A stretch of DNA of 64,000 nucleotides from Paraburkholderia ginsengisoli NBRC 100965 (lineage in GTDB: Bacteria > Pseudomonadota > Gammaproteobacteria > Burkholderiales > Burkholderiaceae): NCBI RefSeq assembly GCF_000739735.1, contig NZ_BBJF01000006.1, forward strand, positions 248,001-312,000, written 5' to 3'. The notes beneath the pieces were generated by a model that saw nothing but the letters and a program-made list of their open reading frames with translations, did not search any database and had not been told where the DNA came from. The position numbers were made by a program, and so were the translations under genes. Of this stretch, positions 17,982-26,620 are shown piece after piece (position 1 is the first letter of the stretch; the number at the start of each line of letters is the position of its first letter).

Positions 17982-18080
17982 CGCCGCTCCTTGTGTGAAG
18001 CCGCCACTATCGGTTTTCCACCGAACGCTGACAAACGATGATAAGTTAGCCGACTCACAAGAAAATCTTATGCTTGCGCC

Positions 18081-18959
18081 ATGAGACCGCATCTTCCGCT
18101 GAACGCGCTGCGCGCGTTCGAATCGTCCGCGCGACACCTGAGCTTCACGCGCGCCGCGCTCGAACTGAACGTCACTCAGGCGGCCGTCAGCCAGCAGGTG
18201 CGCTCGCTCGAAGAGCGGCTGGGCACCGCGCTTTTCAAACGCCTGCCGCGCGGCCTCGCGATGACCGACGAAGGCCTCGCGCTGCGTCCGGTTCTGAGCG
18301 ACGCGTTCGATCGAATCGAAGCGGTGCTCAAACAATTCGAAGGCGGGCATTTTCACGAGGTGCTGACGGTCGGCGTGGTCGGCACGTTCGCGGTGGGCTG
18401 GCTGATGCCGCGGCTCAAATCGTTTCGCGACGCGCATCCGTTCGTCGAACTGCGGCTGCTGACGAACAACAACCTCGTCGACCTCGCCACCGAAGGGCTC
18501 GACTTTGCGATCCGCTTCGGCGACGGCACCTGGCCGGGCTCGCTCGCCACGCGGCTGCTCGACGCGCCGCTCGCACTGCTATGCACGCCGGAAATCGCCG
18601 CGCATCTGTCGAAGCCCGCCGATCTCGCCGACCAGACGCTGCTGCGTTCATACCGCGCGGACGACTGGATGAACTGGTTCAGCGCAGCCGGCATTCCGCC
18701 GCGACCGGTTCGCGGGCCGGTGTTCGATTCGTCGCGGCTGATGGTGGAAGCGGCGATGCAAGGCGCGGGGATCGCGCTAGCGCCCGCGCTGATGTTCGAT
18801 CACGAGATCAACACGGGACGCCTCGTGCGCCCGTTCGATGTGGAGGTCCACGCGGGCAGCTACTGGCTGACCTGCGTGAAGGGCAAGCCGATGACGCCGG
18901 CGATGCAGCTGTTCAGTCAATGGATCGTCGACGAGGCGGCACAGCGCGCGCCGGACTAG
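18081..18959 (+). CDS. LysR-family regulator (PenR/AmpR type)
   Basis: 292 residues, starting PLNALRAFESSARHLSFTRA with the helix-turn-helix LNVTQAAVSQQVRSLEERLG, closely patterned after AmpR and GcvA. The effector domain follows (VGVVGTFAVGWLMPRL). It diverges from the beta-lactamase gene, so it probably binds the 99-bp region between them and induces the enzyme in response to cell-wall fragments (inference). Its stop overlaps by 4 bp the end of a convergent small gene. Confidence 0.88.
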   Translation: MRPHLPLNALRAFESSARHLSFTRAALELNVTQAAVSQQVRSLEERLGTALFKRLPRGLAMTDEGLALRPVLSDAFDRIEAVLKQFEGGHFHEVLTVGVVGTFAVGWLMPRLKSFRDAHPFVELRLLTNNNLVDLATEGLDFAIRFGDGTWPGSLATRLLDAPLALLCTPEIAAHLSKPADLADQTLLRSYRADDWMNWFSAAGIPPRPVRGPVFDSSRLMVEAAMQGAGIALAPALMFDHEINTGRLVRPFDVEVHAGSYWLTCVKGKPMTPAMQLFSQWIVDEAAQRAPD

Positions 18960-19213
18960 CACAGCGCCGTGGCCGTGCGGCGATGACCGTTCATCGCGGG
19001 CCGTTCGGCTTGCGGCGGAAACACGTTCCACGAGCCGTCGTCGTGACGGAAGAAAAAGATCGACAGCAGACCGCCTGGCCGCAACGCTTCGACGCACACA
19101 TAGCGTTGATGCGACGCACGATGGCAAAACTGCACGACGCGCGCGGGCATCGACGGGGTAGGGGCGAGCCATTTGTCGACGGCCCAGTGCAAGGTCTTTT
19201 CTGCGGCAACCAT
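18956..19213 (-). CDS. Conserved-looking small protein, unknown function
   Basis: 85 residues, no signal peptide. AAGGAG 6 nt before the ATG at 19213 is a strong ribosome site. The sequence has a Trp/Phe-rich middle (LLSIFFFRHDDGSWNVFPP), which reads like a small beta-sheet protein. No family recognised. It lies downstream of the LRAT-like gene, same strand, 80 bp apart, and may share its transcript. Confidence 0.6.
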   Translation of the reverse strand: MVAAEKTLHWAVDKWLAPTPSMPARVVQFCHRASHQRYVCVEALRPGGLLSIFFFRHDDGSWNVFPPQAERPAMNGHRRTATALC

Positions 19214-19293
19214 GATGCTCTCCTTGAGTCCTGTCGGGTTTGAATCGTTGAATCGCTGCGTCATTGAATCGTTTGAAATGCGGGACGGCGGGT

Positions 19294-19797
19294 TCACGCC
19301 AGTTGCGCGGCTGCCTCGTTGCCCCTCGCACCGCTCTCGACGAAAGCCTTCACCAGACACACCAGCGCGAGCATGCCGGCACGCGGATGGCGCAGGCAGC
19401 CATGCACCTGTTCGCTACGGCTTTCGCCGAGCAGGCACCATGCGCAGAAGTGTTCGCAGTTGTTGGTCAGCAGGCGGTAGCGGTTTTCGCCGAGACGCGA
19501 ACGGGCGCGGCGCACGGCTTCGTCGCCGGCATAGCGGGCGCTCGGGGTGGAGCGGATCGACAGCGGCTGGCCGGCGGCGAAGCGCGCCAACTCGACTTCC
19601 TCGACCGGGCCGCGTTGCGCCGAACTGGCGAAGCCGGCGTAATGAACCACGCGGCCATTGCCGACGTAGATGCCGTGATGTTCGTAGCCGCGCCGTTGCG
19701 TGACGAGATGCGCGCCGATCGGCAGGTCGATGGTGGACGTGGCGGCTCCGCGCGCTGCGTTGCCTTCGCTGTTCGCCGGGAGAGAGTAGGTGTTCAT
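19294..19797 (-). CDS. LRAT-domain (NlpC/P60-fold) acyltransferase or lipase
   Basis: 167 residues. LRAT signatures are intact: GAHLVTQRRGYEHHGIYVG with the catalytic His, VVHYAG, and NNCEHFCAWCLLGE with the catalytic Cys in NCEHF. Such proteins transfer acyl groups or act as phospholipases via a thioester. There is no signal peptide; a hydrophobic stretch GMLALVCLVKAFVE lies near the C-terminus. A sigma-54-like site lies 42 bp upstream (19839-19854), which links the gene with the small-protein promoters of the export island. Whether it acts on secreted proteins, lipids or the host is unknown. Confidence 0.8.
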   Translation of the reverse strand: MNTYSLPANSEGNAARGAATSTIDLPIGAHLVTQRRGYEHHGIYVGNGRVVHYAGFASSAQRGPVEEVELARFAAGQPLSIRSTPSARYAGDEAVRRARSRLGENRYRLLTNNCEHFCAWCLLGESRSEQVHGCLRHPRAGMLALVCLVKAFVESGARGNEAAAQLA

Positions 19798-19838
19798 GGC
19801 TGGCCTCGTTCGATTTCCAACACTGTTGCGAGGTCTTT

Positions 19839-19854
19839 TGCATCAACCGGGCCA
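19839..19854 (-). promoter_or_regulatory. Candidate sigma-54 promoter for the LRAT gene
   Basis: Minus-strand sequence TGGCCCGGTTGATGCA has GG and GC at the required -24/-12 spacing and fits the consensus TGGCACG-N4-TTGCA at 10 of 12 defined positions. The ATG is 42 bp downstream. Confidence 0.5.
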
Positions 19855-20177
19855 TGCGCGGAAAAGCCTTTATTTACAGGGCTTTCGTGTTCGACATGGG
19901 GACATTGGACAGCGCGTGTGTCAGCCATGAGCCGACAGAATCCGCGGCGATGTGTTGGCGTGCGACGCTCAATCGGCTCTCGCGAGCGCCTTTCTCGCAC
20001 GTCGACGAAAGTCAGGAAAGCTTCTTAATGTGTTGGGTCCCGCACCGGTCCGCGCGCGGGCTTGTTGGCCGTCAGCCGACCTATCGACATGAGCACGACC
20101 AGTCGCTGCGTACGCAAACGCGCAGAATCGCCGCGCAATCAACGCGTTACGACATAACCACAAGCCGCACCGCAAAG

Positions 20178-20193
20178 TGGCATGGCACTTGCA
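20178..20193 (+). promoter_or_regulatory. Sigma-54 promoter of small exported protein 1
   Basis: TGGCATGGCACTTGCA matches the -24/-12 consensus closely and lies 63 bp before the ATG of the GG-leader protein. The region 19855-20177 holds no gene and is where activator sites should lie; TGCGTACGCA is one palindrome seen there. Confidence 0.78.
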
Positions 20194-20255
20194 CCATCTC
20201 GTCCAGATTCTTGTACACCGCGCGCGTTGCACACGCGGCCAAACCGGAGAACGTC

Positions 20256-20543
20256 ATGGCTTGTATCAACATTCACGACCTCACGCTGAACCTCGCGCTC
20301 GACCGTAAAGCGATGGCGGCAATTCGCGGCGGCGGCGGCGCGCCCTGGGTGTATGGCTGGATTCAACCGTATGTGCGCAACACGCCGAGCATGGGGCCCG
20401 TCGTCAACCTGTACGAAGTGCAGAACAACTTCTATGCTAACCAGATGATCAACCAGTTCCAGTCGGTCGACGTGTACAACACCGGCGCGAACTCGAACAT
20501 CGCAGTCGCTCCCGACGCACGCAGCAGAAACGATACGGTGTAG
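20256..20543 (+). CDS. Small GG-leader exported protein 1
   Basis: 95 residues. The leader is 26 residues, ending LDRKAMAAIRGG, and matches those of four other small proteins in the window in length and in key positions (Ile6, Asp8, Leu9, Leu15, Asp16, Ala19, Met20, Ala22, Gly25, Gly26). The mature part begins GGAPWVYGWIQPYV and is rich in Asn, Gln and aromatic residues; SNIAV near the end echoes NNIFV and NNIHV in proteins 2 and 3. GGAGA lies upstream of the ATG. Cleavage by the C39 transporter at 22730-25786 is inferred. The PP2C gene begins 5 bp after its stop. Confidence 0.85.
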   Translation: MACINIHDLTLNLALDRKAMAAIRGGGGAPWVYGWIQPYVRNTPSMGPVVNLYEVQNNFYANQMINQFQSVDVYNTGANSNIAVAPDARSRNDTV

Positions 20544-20548
20544 CCGTT

Positions 20549-21319
20549 GTGACCTGTGCGAGCCAATTTCGCTGGACGTCGTCCGCGCGTTCCGACGCCG
20601 GACGTGTCCGCGAGATCAACGAAGATGCCTGCCTCGACCAGCCCGACCCCGGGCGCTGGGCCGTCGCCGATGGCATGGGCGGGCACGCGGTCGGCGACCT
20701 CGCAAGCCGCCTCGTGATCGATGCGTTGAGCCGGCTGGCCGCGCCCGTCAGCATGAAAACGCTGATCGCCGACGCGCGCTTGCGGCTGCAAACCGCCAAC
20801 CGTCAACTCCGCGACGAGGCCGCGCGCCGCCAGGTGCAGCGCATCGGCAGCACCGTCGTCGCGCTGCTCGCGTGCGATCGCTTTTGCGGCTATCTGTGGG
20901 CGGGCGACAGCCGCATCTATCTGTACCGCGCGGGACAGTTGCGGCAACTCACGCGCGATCACAGCCAGGTGGAAGAACTCAAGTCGCTCGGCGTGCTCAC
21001 CGACGAAGAGGCGCGCCATCATCCGGCGCAGCACATGATCACGCGCGCGGTCGGCGCGACGGATCTGCTGCAGCTCGATGACGACGCGATCGAAGTCGCC
21101 GACGGCGACGTCTTCCTGCTCTGCAGCGACGGCCTGAGCAACGAGTTGAGCGACGACGACATCGTCGCGGTGCTGACCTCGGCGCAACGCGAGAACGCGT
21201 CCGAGGAACTGGTCGAACTGGCGCTCGCGCGAGGCGGCCGCGACAACATCACCGCAGTGGTCGTGCAGGCGGAAGATCCGAATGCTTCGGACAAGACCTT
21301 GCTGAATCCGTCGCCTTGA
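20549..21319 (+). CDS. PP2C-family Ser/Thr phosphatase (PppA-like)
   Basis: 256 residues from a GTG placed 5 bp after the stop of GG-protein 1, so translation is probably coupled. All metal and phosphate motifs are present: SDAGRVREINEDACL, VADGMGGH, IGSTVVALL, WAGDSRIYL, LLCSDGLS and GRDNITAVVV. No membrane segment. It most resembles the Stp1/PppA phosphatases that reverse Thr phosphorylation of FHA-protein partners. The likely partner kinase is at 36552-38726 and the FHA protein at 27972-30557. It faces the sigma-54 activator gene tail to tail, 43 bp apart. Confidence 0.9.
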   Translation: MTCASQFRWTSSARSDAGRVREINEDACLDQPDPGRWAVADGMGGHAVGDLASRLVIDALSRLAAPVSMKTLIADARLRLQTANRQLRDEAARRQVQRIGSTVVALLACDRFCGYLWAGDSRIYLYRAGQLRQLTRDHSQVEELKSLGVLTDEEARHHPAQHMITRAVGATDLLQLDDDAIEVADGDVFLLCSDGLSNELSDDDIVAVLTSAQRENASEELVELALARGGRDNITAVVVQAEDPNASDKTLLNPSP

Positions 21320-21362
21320 GCTTCTTGAGCTTCTTCAGCTTCTCGATGACGAGCTCGAGGAC

Positions 21363-22733
21363 TCAGCCTTCGCCGCCTTCTTCGTCGCGCTCGCGTTCGT
21401 CCTCCGTACCGTTCCTGCTCGCGGCAGCCTGCGTATTGCGGTTGCGGAAGTCCTTCGAATGCAGACCGTGCTTTTTCAGCAGCATCTGCAGATGCGAGCG
21501 GTTCATGTCGATACGCCGCGCGAGTTCGGCGACGGTGCCGCTCACTTCACGCAGGCCACGCTCAAGGAAGGCCTTCTCCGCATCGTCGCTGGCGGCCCGC
21601 TTCGCGTCGCTCAACGACATCAGGTTCGCGACGCTGATCGGCTCCTGACCGCTCGCACCCGCACCGTTCAACGCAGCCGCCGATCCCGGCGCGGCGGGCC
21701 GCATATCCAGCGGCAGATGATCGATGTCCGCCATCTCGCCGGCGAGACACGACACCCGATACATCACGTTGCGCAACTCCCGGATGTTGCCGGGATACGC
21801 GTAGTTCAGCAGAAAGTCCCGCAAACGCGGCGTCAATCTGACGGGCCTGCGCTTCAACGTGCCGGCCGCTTCGTCGCCGAACCACGCGATCAACAGCGGT
21901 ATTTCATCGCGGCGTTCGCGCAACGGCGGCAGCGTCACGTGAATCACGCTGAGCCGATAGAACAGGTCCTCGCGAAACTTGCCCTCTTCGCTCAGTTGCC
22001 GCAGATTGCGATTGGTCGCCGCAACGATGCGCGTGTCGACCGCGATCGTTTCGTCGGAGCCCACGCGTTGAATCTCGTGTGCTTCGAGCACGCGCAGCAG
22101 TTTCACCTGGCCGGCGAGCGGCAACTCGCCGATCTCGTCGAGAAAGATCGTGCCCGTATGCGCGCTTTCGAATTTCCCCTTCCGATCATTCGACGCCCCG
22201 GTGAATGCGCCCTTGCGATGCCCGAACAATTCGGACTCCAGCAGATTGTCCGGAATCGCGCCGCAGTTCACGGAGATAAACGGCTTGTCCGCGCGCGAAC
22301 CGTTGGCGTGAATCACCTTCGCCATCAGTTCCTTGCCGGTGCCGCTTTCGCCGTCGATCAGCACCGGCAGATCGGTCGGTGCGGCTTTCTCGGCGATTTC
22401 GAGCGACTCCAGCAAACGCGCGTTGTCGCCGAACGTCCCTTCGAAAATGAAGCTGCGTTCGAGCAGCGCCTTTCTGCGCGCGCCGCGCGACTGATCGACA
22501 GGTTCCTGCGGCTCGGCGGCCACCGCCGCCTGCACGAAGCGCTCCTTGTGCGAAAGCTGCATCACCTCGTCGCGCAGCGACGTGGCCTGCCGGAGCAGCT
22601 TGTCGATATCCGCGCGTTCGAGGCGCGACGACCAGCGCAACGTCGAGCGCAAAATCTCGATCCGCTCGATCAGGCCCGCGTAGGAAATCGCGGGGCTGGC
22701 CTCTTCAATCTGGTCGAGTATCTTCATCATCAC
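21363..22733 (-). CDS. Sigma-54-dependent activator (bEBP)
   Basis: 456 residues. The AAA+ core has Walker A GESGTGKE near residue 128, the sigma-54 contact loop GAFTGA, Walker [13 protein letters not shown] and the R-finger region [12 protein letters not shown] Fis-type helix-turn-helix is at the C-terminus ([20 protein letters not shown]). The first 100 residues are helical and not a receiver, GAF or PAS domain I recognise, so the input signal is unknown. Its ATG overlaps the stop of the transporter gene, so it is made with the export machinery. It is the obvious candidate to fire the -24/-12 promoters found nearby. Confidence 0.9.
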   Translation of the reverse strand: MMMKILDQIEEASPAISYAGLIERIEILRSTLRWSSRLERADIDKLLRQATSLRDEVMQLSHKERFVQAAVAAEPQEPVDQSRGARRKALLERSFIFEGTFGDNARLLESLEIAEKAAPTDLPVLIDGESGTGKELMAKVIHANGSRADKPFISVNCGAIPDNLLESELFGHRKGAFTGASNDRKGKFESAHTGTIFLDEIGELPLAGQVKLLRVLEAHEIQRVGSDETIAVDTRIVAATNRNLRQLSEEGKFREDLFYRLSVIHVTLPPLRERRDEIPLLIAWFGDEAAGTLKRRPVRLTPRLRDFLLNYAYPGNIRELRNVMYRVSCLAGEMADIDHLPLDMRPAAPGSAAALNGAGASGQEPISVANLMSLSDAKRAASDDAEKAFLERGLREVSGTVAELARRIDMNRSHLQMLLKKHGLHSKDFRNRNTQAAASRNGTEDERERDEEGGEG

Positions 22734-25700
22734 GCGCTCAACTGTTTCTGAACCAGCTGGTAATACATTCCGCCGCGCTGGATCAGTTCATCGTGACGGC
22801 CCTGTTCGACAATCGCGCCTTCATACAACACGAGAATCTTGTCCGCGCGCATGATGGTGCTGAGCCGATGCGCGATGATCACCGCCGTGCGGCCCTTCAG
22901 AATGTCGTGCATATTGCCGAGAATATTGCTTTCCGACTGCGAATCGAGCGCCGAGGTCGCTTCGTCGAATACGAGCAGACGCGGGTCGTGATACAGCGCA
23001 CGCGCGATGCACAGCCGCTGGATCTGCCCGCCCGACAAACCGATCCCGCGTTCGCCGACAATCTGCTCATAGCCGAGCGGCATCTTGCTGATGAACGCAT
23101 GCGCGTCGGCCATCTTCGCGACCTCTTCGATGCGGCGGCGGTCCGGCGAATCGTCGCCGCTCGCAATGTTCTCCGCAATCGTGCCGGAGAACAGCAGATT
23201 GCTCTGCATCACATAGCCGATCTGCGCGCGGTAATACGCCTTGTCGACCACGCCGAGATCGTAGCCGTCGATGCTCATCTTCCCTTCGGTCGGCGTGTAG
23301 AAACCCACCAGCAGCTTCGCGAGCGTGGTCTTGCCCGACCCGCTGCGCCCGACGATGGCCACCAGTTCGCCGGGCTTGATATCGAAGCTGATGTTCTCGA
23401 GCACGTAGGCCGAGTCGTTCTCGCCATAACGGAAATAGACGCCGCTGAGACTGATCTCGCCTTGCAGCTCGGGCAGCATCACGCGCGACGGCAAATCCTG
23501 CGGCTTCTGTTCGGGCTCGATGTCGAGCACGTCGCCGAGGCGCTCCATCGCGACGCCCGCGTCGTTCAACATGCTCCATAAGCCGACCAGCCCCATCAGC
23601 GGCCCCATCACGCTGCCCATGAACGCATTGAACGCGATCAGCTGACCGATCGTCATTTCGCGCGCCAGCACCAGGTTCGCGCCGACCCACAGAATCGCAA
23701 TCGTCGTCGCGGCGTTCAGCAACTGACTGCCCAGTCCGACCAGAATGCTGAACGCGTGCGCGCGATACTGCACTTCGAGCGCCTTCGCGTACTTCTTCTC
23801 CCAACGCAACCGCACCGGCCGCTCGATGCCCATGCCCTTGATGGTCTCCACGCCGGCGAGCGCTTCCATCAGAAACGACTTCGAATCGGTCGACGCGGTG
23901 AACACTTCGCGCGCGTAGCCCTTGATCTTCGGCGTAGCCAGTATGGTCAACCCCATGATCGGAACCACGAACGCGATCAGCACGAGCGTCATCTTCACGT
24001 TGTAGACGAACATGATCGTGAAGTAGATGAACACCATCAGCAGGTTCAGCGTGGTGGTGACGGTGGATTCCGTGAGGAACGCGCGGATCGTCTGGTTCTC
24101 CTGGAAGCGCGCAAAGATGTCGCCGGTCTTGCGCTTCGCGAAGAACGAGAACGGCAGCGACATGGTGTGCTTGAAAAATTGCGACATCATCGCGAAGTCC
24201 ATGTTGCGCACCATGAAATTGGCGAGATACGCGCGAATCGTCGACATCAATTGCGAGAACACGTTCGCGATGATCAGCCCGGCTATCAGCAGATGCAGCA
24301 GGCTGACGTTCTGATGCACGATCACGCCGTCGAGAATGTTCTGGATGATCAGCGGCGGAATCACGCCGAGCACCTGAATCACGAAGGTGGCGAGAAACAG
24401 GTGGCCGAGTATCTTCTTGTACGGCTTCAGATAACCGACAAAACGTATCCACGGCGAACGCGCCGCCGAGATCTGCACCAGTTGCGGACCGCCGGTGAAC
24501 AACAGGCAGGTGCCGCTCCAGCCGCGCTCGAAATCCTCGACGGTCAATTTCCGGAAGCCGAGCGCCGGGTCCGCAACCCACACGTAATCCTTCGAGAGCC
24601 CGTACACCACGACGTAGTGATAGCCCTCCCAGTGCACGATGAACGGTAGATCGAAACCGCGCAGCGAATCGAACGTGCATTGCACGCCGCGCGCCGTGAA
24701 GCCGAGCGACTCGCCGGCGCGCGCGAGGCTGTCGAGCGTCGCGCCCTGGGTCGTGACGTTGGCGAGTTCGCGCAATTTGCCGAGCGTCATCGGAATGCTG
24801 TAGTGGCGGCACACCATCGCGAGGCACGCGGCGCCGCAGTCCATCTCCTCGGCCTGTTCGACCAGCGCGAAACGCTTGATGACTTTCTCGCCGAACTCCG
24901 GCTTGCTCTGCAAGTCGAGCATTAGCGGCAATTTGCGGCGCTGTTCGACCCGCTTTTGCCGCTGCAATTCGCGGTCGCCGTAACGAATGCGCTCGTCGAG
25001 GACTTCGCGCAGTTTCGGATTGCGTTCGAGTATGAAATGAACCGTGCGCTCCGGAATCACCAGCAGCCGCGTATCGGTCGTCGCGACGACAGACGCCATC
25101 TGCTCCTGGCGCATCAGGCACGCTTTCTCGCCGAATATCTCGCCTTCGCCGAGCGTCGCGAGCGTGTAGTCGTGGCCCTCCTCGTGCCGCACGATACGCA
25201 CCGACCCTTGCCGCACCACGTAGAGCCGCCGGTCGTCGCGTCCGTCCTGCCTGAGAATCTCCTTGCCCGCCGCGACCCGTTTGACGCCGACGCTGCGCAC
25301 GTACTCCTCGAGTTCCTGCTTGTTCAGTTTGCCGCGCAGGTCGAACAGCTGCGCGACGAAGCCGCCCGCCGAATTGATCGCGACGTAACTCGCAACGAAC
25401 GCCAACGCCGCGGGGTTGCCGGCCATCACCGGTTCGATCGCGGCACGTGGAATGAACAGCAACTCGGTTTTCGCCGACGCCCGCACCGACGCCTCGTGCA
25501 CATACGCGCGCAGCATTGCGATGTCGGCGAAGATCTCGCCCGACTTGCGCACGCCCATGCTGGTTTCCTTGCCATGCTCCTCGGTGAAGATACGCACCGA
25601 GCCCGAGCGCACCACGTAGAGACCGTCGGCCACCTCGCCCGTGGAGCAGACCGTTTCGCCGAACGAGTAGAAGCGTGCTTGCGCGTAATCGGCAAGACGC

Positions 25701-25786
25701 TCGATCTCATCGCGCGAGAAAGGCGAGAGAATTTCCACCGAGGCGAGAAACTCGGCGGCGGAAGGCGCGGTCTGGGGTGCGTCCAT
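22730..25786 (-). CDS. Peptidase C39 ABC transporter with two cNMP-binding-like domains
   Basis: 1018 residues. Two cyclic-nucleotide-binding-like folds (about 15-135 and 150-265) precede a C39 peptidase domain with the triad Cys317 (EEMDCGAACL), His390 (GYHYVVVY) and Asp406 (VADPALG). Membrane helices follow from about 450, then an ABC ATPase: VGRSGSGKTTLAK, LSGGQIQRLCIARA, LLVFDEATSALD. In this class the peptidase trims a double-glycine leader while the cargo is exported. The layout resembles cyanobacterial HetC-like exporters. In both cNMP folds the arginine that binds the cyclic phosphate seems replaced, so ligand binding is uncertain. Operon neighbours are the parvulin-like, HlyD and FHA genes. 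Confidence 0.93.
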   Translation of the reverse strand: MDAPQTAPSAAEFLASVEILSPFSRDEIERLADYAQARFYSFGETVCSTGEVADGLYVVRSGSVRIFTEEHGKETSMGVRKSGEIFADIAMLRAYVHEASVRASAKTELLFIPRAAIEPVMAGNPAALAFVASYVAINSAGGFVAQLFDLRGKLNKQELEEYVRSVGVKRVAAGKEILRQDGRDDRRLYVVRQGSVRIVRHEEGHDYTLATLGEGEIFGEKACLMRQEQMASVVATTDTRLLVIPERTVHFILERNPKLREVLDERIRYGDRELQRQKRVEQRRKLPLMLDLQSKPEFGEKVIKRFALVEQAEEMDCGAACLAMVCRHYSIPMTLGKLRELANVTTQGATLDSLARAGESLGFTARGVQCTFDSLRGFDLPFIVHWEGYHYVVVYGLSKDYVWVADPALGFRKLTVEDFERGWSGTCLLFTGGPQLVQISAARSPWIRFVGYLKPYKKILGHLFLATFVIQVLGVIPPLIIQNILDGVIVHQNVSLLHLLIAGLIIANVFSQLMSTIRAYLANFMVRNMDFAMMSQFFKHTMSLPFSFFAKRKTGDIFARFQENQTIRAFLTESTVTTTLNLLMVFIYFTIMFVYNVKMTLVLIAFVVPIMGLTILATPKIKGYAREVFTASTDSKSFLMEALAGVETIKGMGIERPVRLRWEKKYAKALEVQYRAHAFSILVGLGSQLLNAATTIAILWVGANLVLAREMTIGQLIAFNAFMGSVMGPLMGLVGLWSMLNDAGVAMERLGDVLDIEPEQKPQDLPSRVMLPELQGEISLSGVYFRYGENDSAYVLENISFDIKPGELVAIVGRSGSGKTTLAKLLVGFYTPTEGKMSIDGYDLGVVDKAYYRAQIGYVMQSNLLFSGTIAENIASGDDSPDRRRIEEVAKMADAHAFISKMPLGYEQIVGERGIGLSGGQIQRLCIARALYHDPRLLVFDEATSALDSQSESNILGNMHDILKGRTAVIIAHRLSTIMRADKILVLYEGAIVEQGRHDELIQRGGMYYQLVQKQLSA

Positions 25787-25831
25787 GTGCTTGCGGACCT
25801 CTGTTCGGCTGACTTCGTTGCGTGGGGTCGC

Positions 25832-26584
25832 TTAGCGCGCTTCGATCACATGCTCCTGGGCGCGCGCGATCAGCCAGCTCTCGCGTAGCAGGCGCCTCAC
25901 TTCGGCGGCGACGTCCGCGTCGAGCGTCGCCGGGTACTTGGCCGTCACCGCGAAAATCTCGAAGCACGAGCGATCCGCCGATGCAAACGGCCCCAGCAGA
26001 TCGCCCACCGCCGCGTTGAAAATCTTCGCTTCGATGTCCGGCTTCAACGAACCGCGCAGCACCTTGCCGATCACGCCGCCCGCCTCGCGCGTGTCGGCAA
26101 TCGAATGCTCGCGCGCCATGTCGGCGAAACTGTCGGGATCGTCGTGCAGATACGAAATCATTTCCTTCGCCTTGCCCTCGCTGTCGAGCACGATATGGCT
26201 CACCTCGATCGCGTCGAACTTCGGCGAATTCAGCGCGAAGTAATCACGGATCGCCGCTTCGTTGCCGACGTGGTCGAGCATCTTCTCCTGATACAGCCCG
26301 TCGGTAATGAACGCTTCGAACTCGTCGAGACTCACGTGCAGCACGTCGAGGTACTGGTTCATATCGGTCGCGCGATGCAGACCGCGCACGCGGCGGAATT
26401 GATCGGCGCGCTGCTGGATTTCGTCGGCGGTCACGGTGATGCCCTGCTTCTTCGCCGCGTGCACCGTGAGCTTGTCGCGCACGATCTGCTCGATCAGGCT
26501 CTCGAACTGGCCGGTCAACTTCAGCAGACGAATGAACTCGGCCACGTCTACGACTTCGTCATCGATACGCACTATCGCGGTCAT
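25832..26584 (-). CDS. Cytoplasmic SurA/PpiC-like protein
   Basis: 250 residues without signal peptide or membrane segment. The N-terminal half is a SurA-type helical chaperone region (DKLTVHAAKKQGITVTADEI); the second half is parvulin-like (VSHIVLDSEGKAKEMISYL, DSFADMAREHSIADTREAGG, GSLKPDIEAKIF). It may hold or unfold cargo ahead of export, a plausible job since it lies between HlyD (36 bp) and the ABC transporter (45 bp). Similar proteins accompany HlyD and C39 transporters in cyanobacteria (family knowledge). Prolyl isomerase activity is not assured. Confidence 0.85.
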   Translation of the reverse strand: MTAIVRIDDEVVDVAEFIRLLKLTGQFESLIEQIVRDKLTVHAAKKQGITVTADEIQQRADQFRRVRGLHRATDMNQYLDVLHVSLDEFEAFITDGLYQEKMLDHVGNEAAIRDYFALNSPKFDAIEVSHIVLDSEGKAKEMISYLHDDPDSFADMAREHSIADTREAGGVIGKVLRGSLKPDIEAKIFNAAVGDLLGPFASADRSCFEIFAVTAKYPATLDADVAAEVRRLLRESWLIARAQEHVIEAR

Positions 26585-26620
26585 TTCATTCGCTCCTTAA
26601 TGGATGTGTGATCAGTGCGC

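Noticed and set aside
17034-18959. Acquired resistance cassette
   Set aside because: No integron, insertion sequence or repeat flanks the beta-lactamase, and the divergent LysR pair is the standard chromosomal arrangement in Burkholderia-type genomes.
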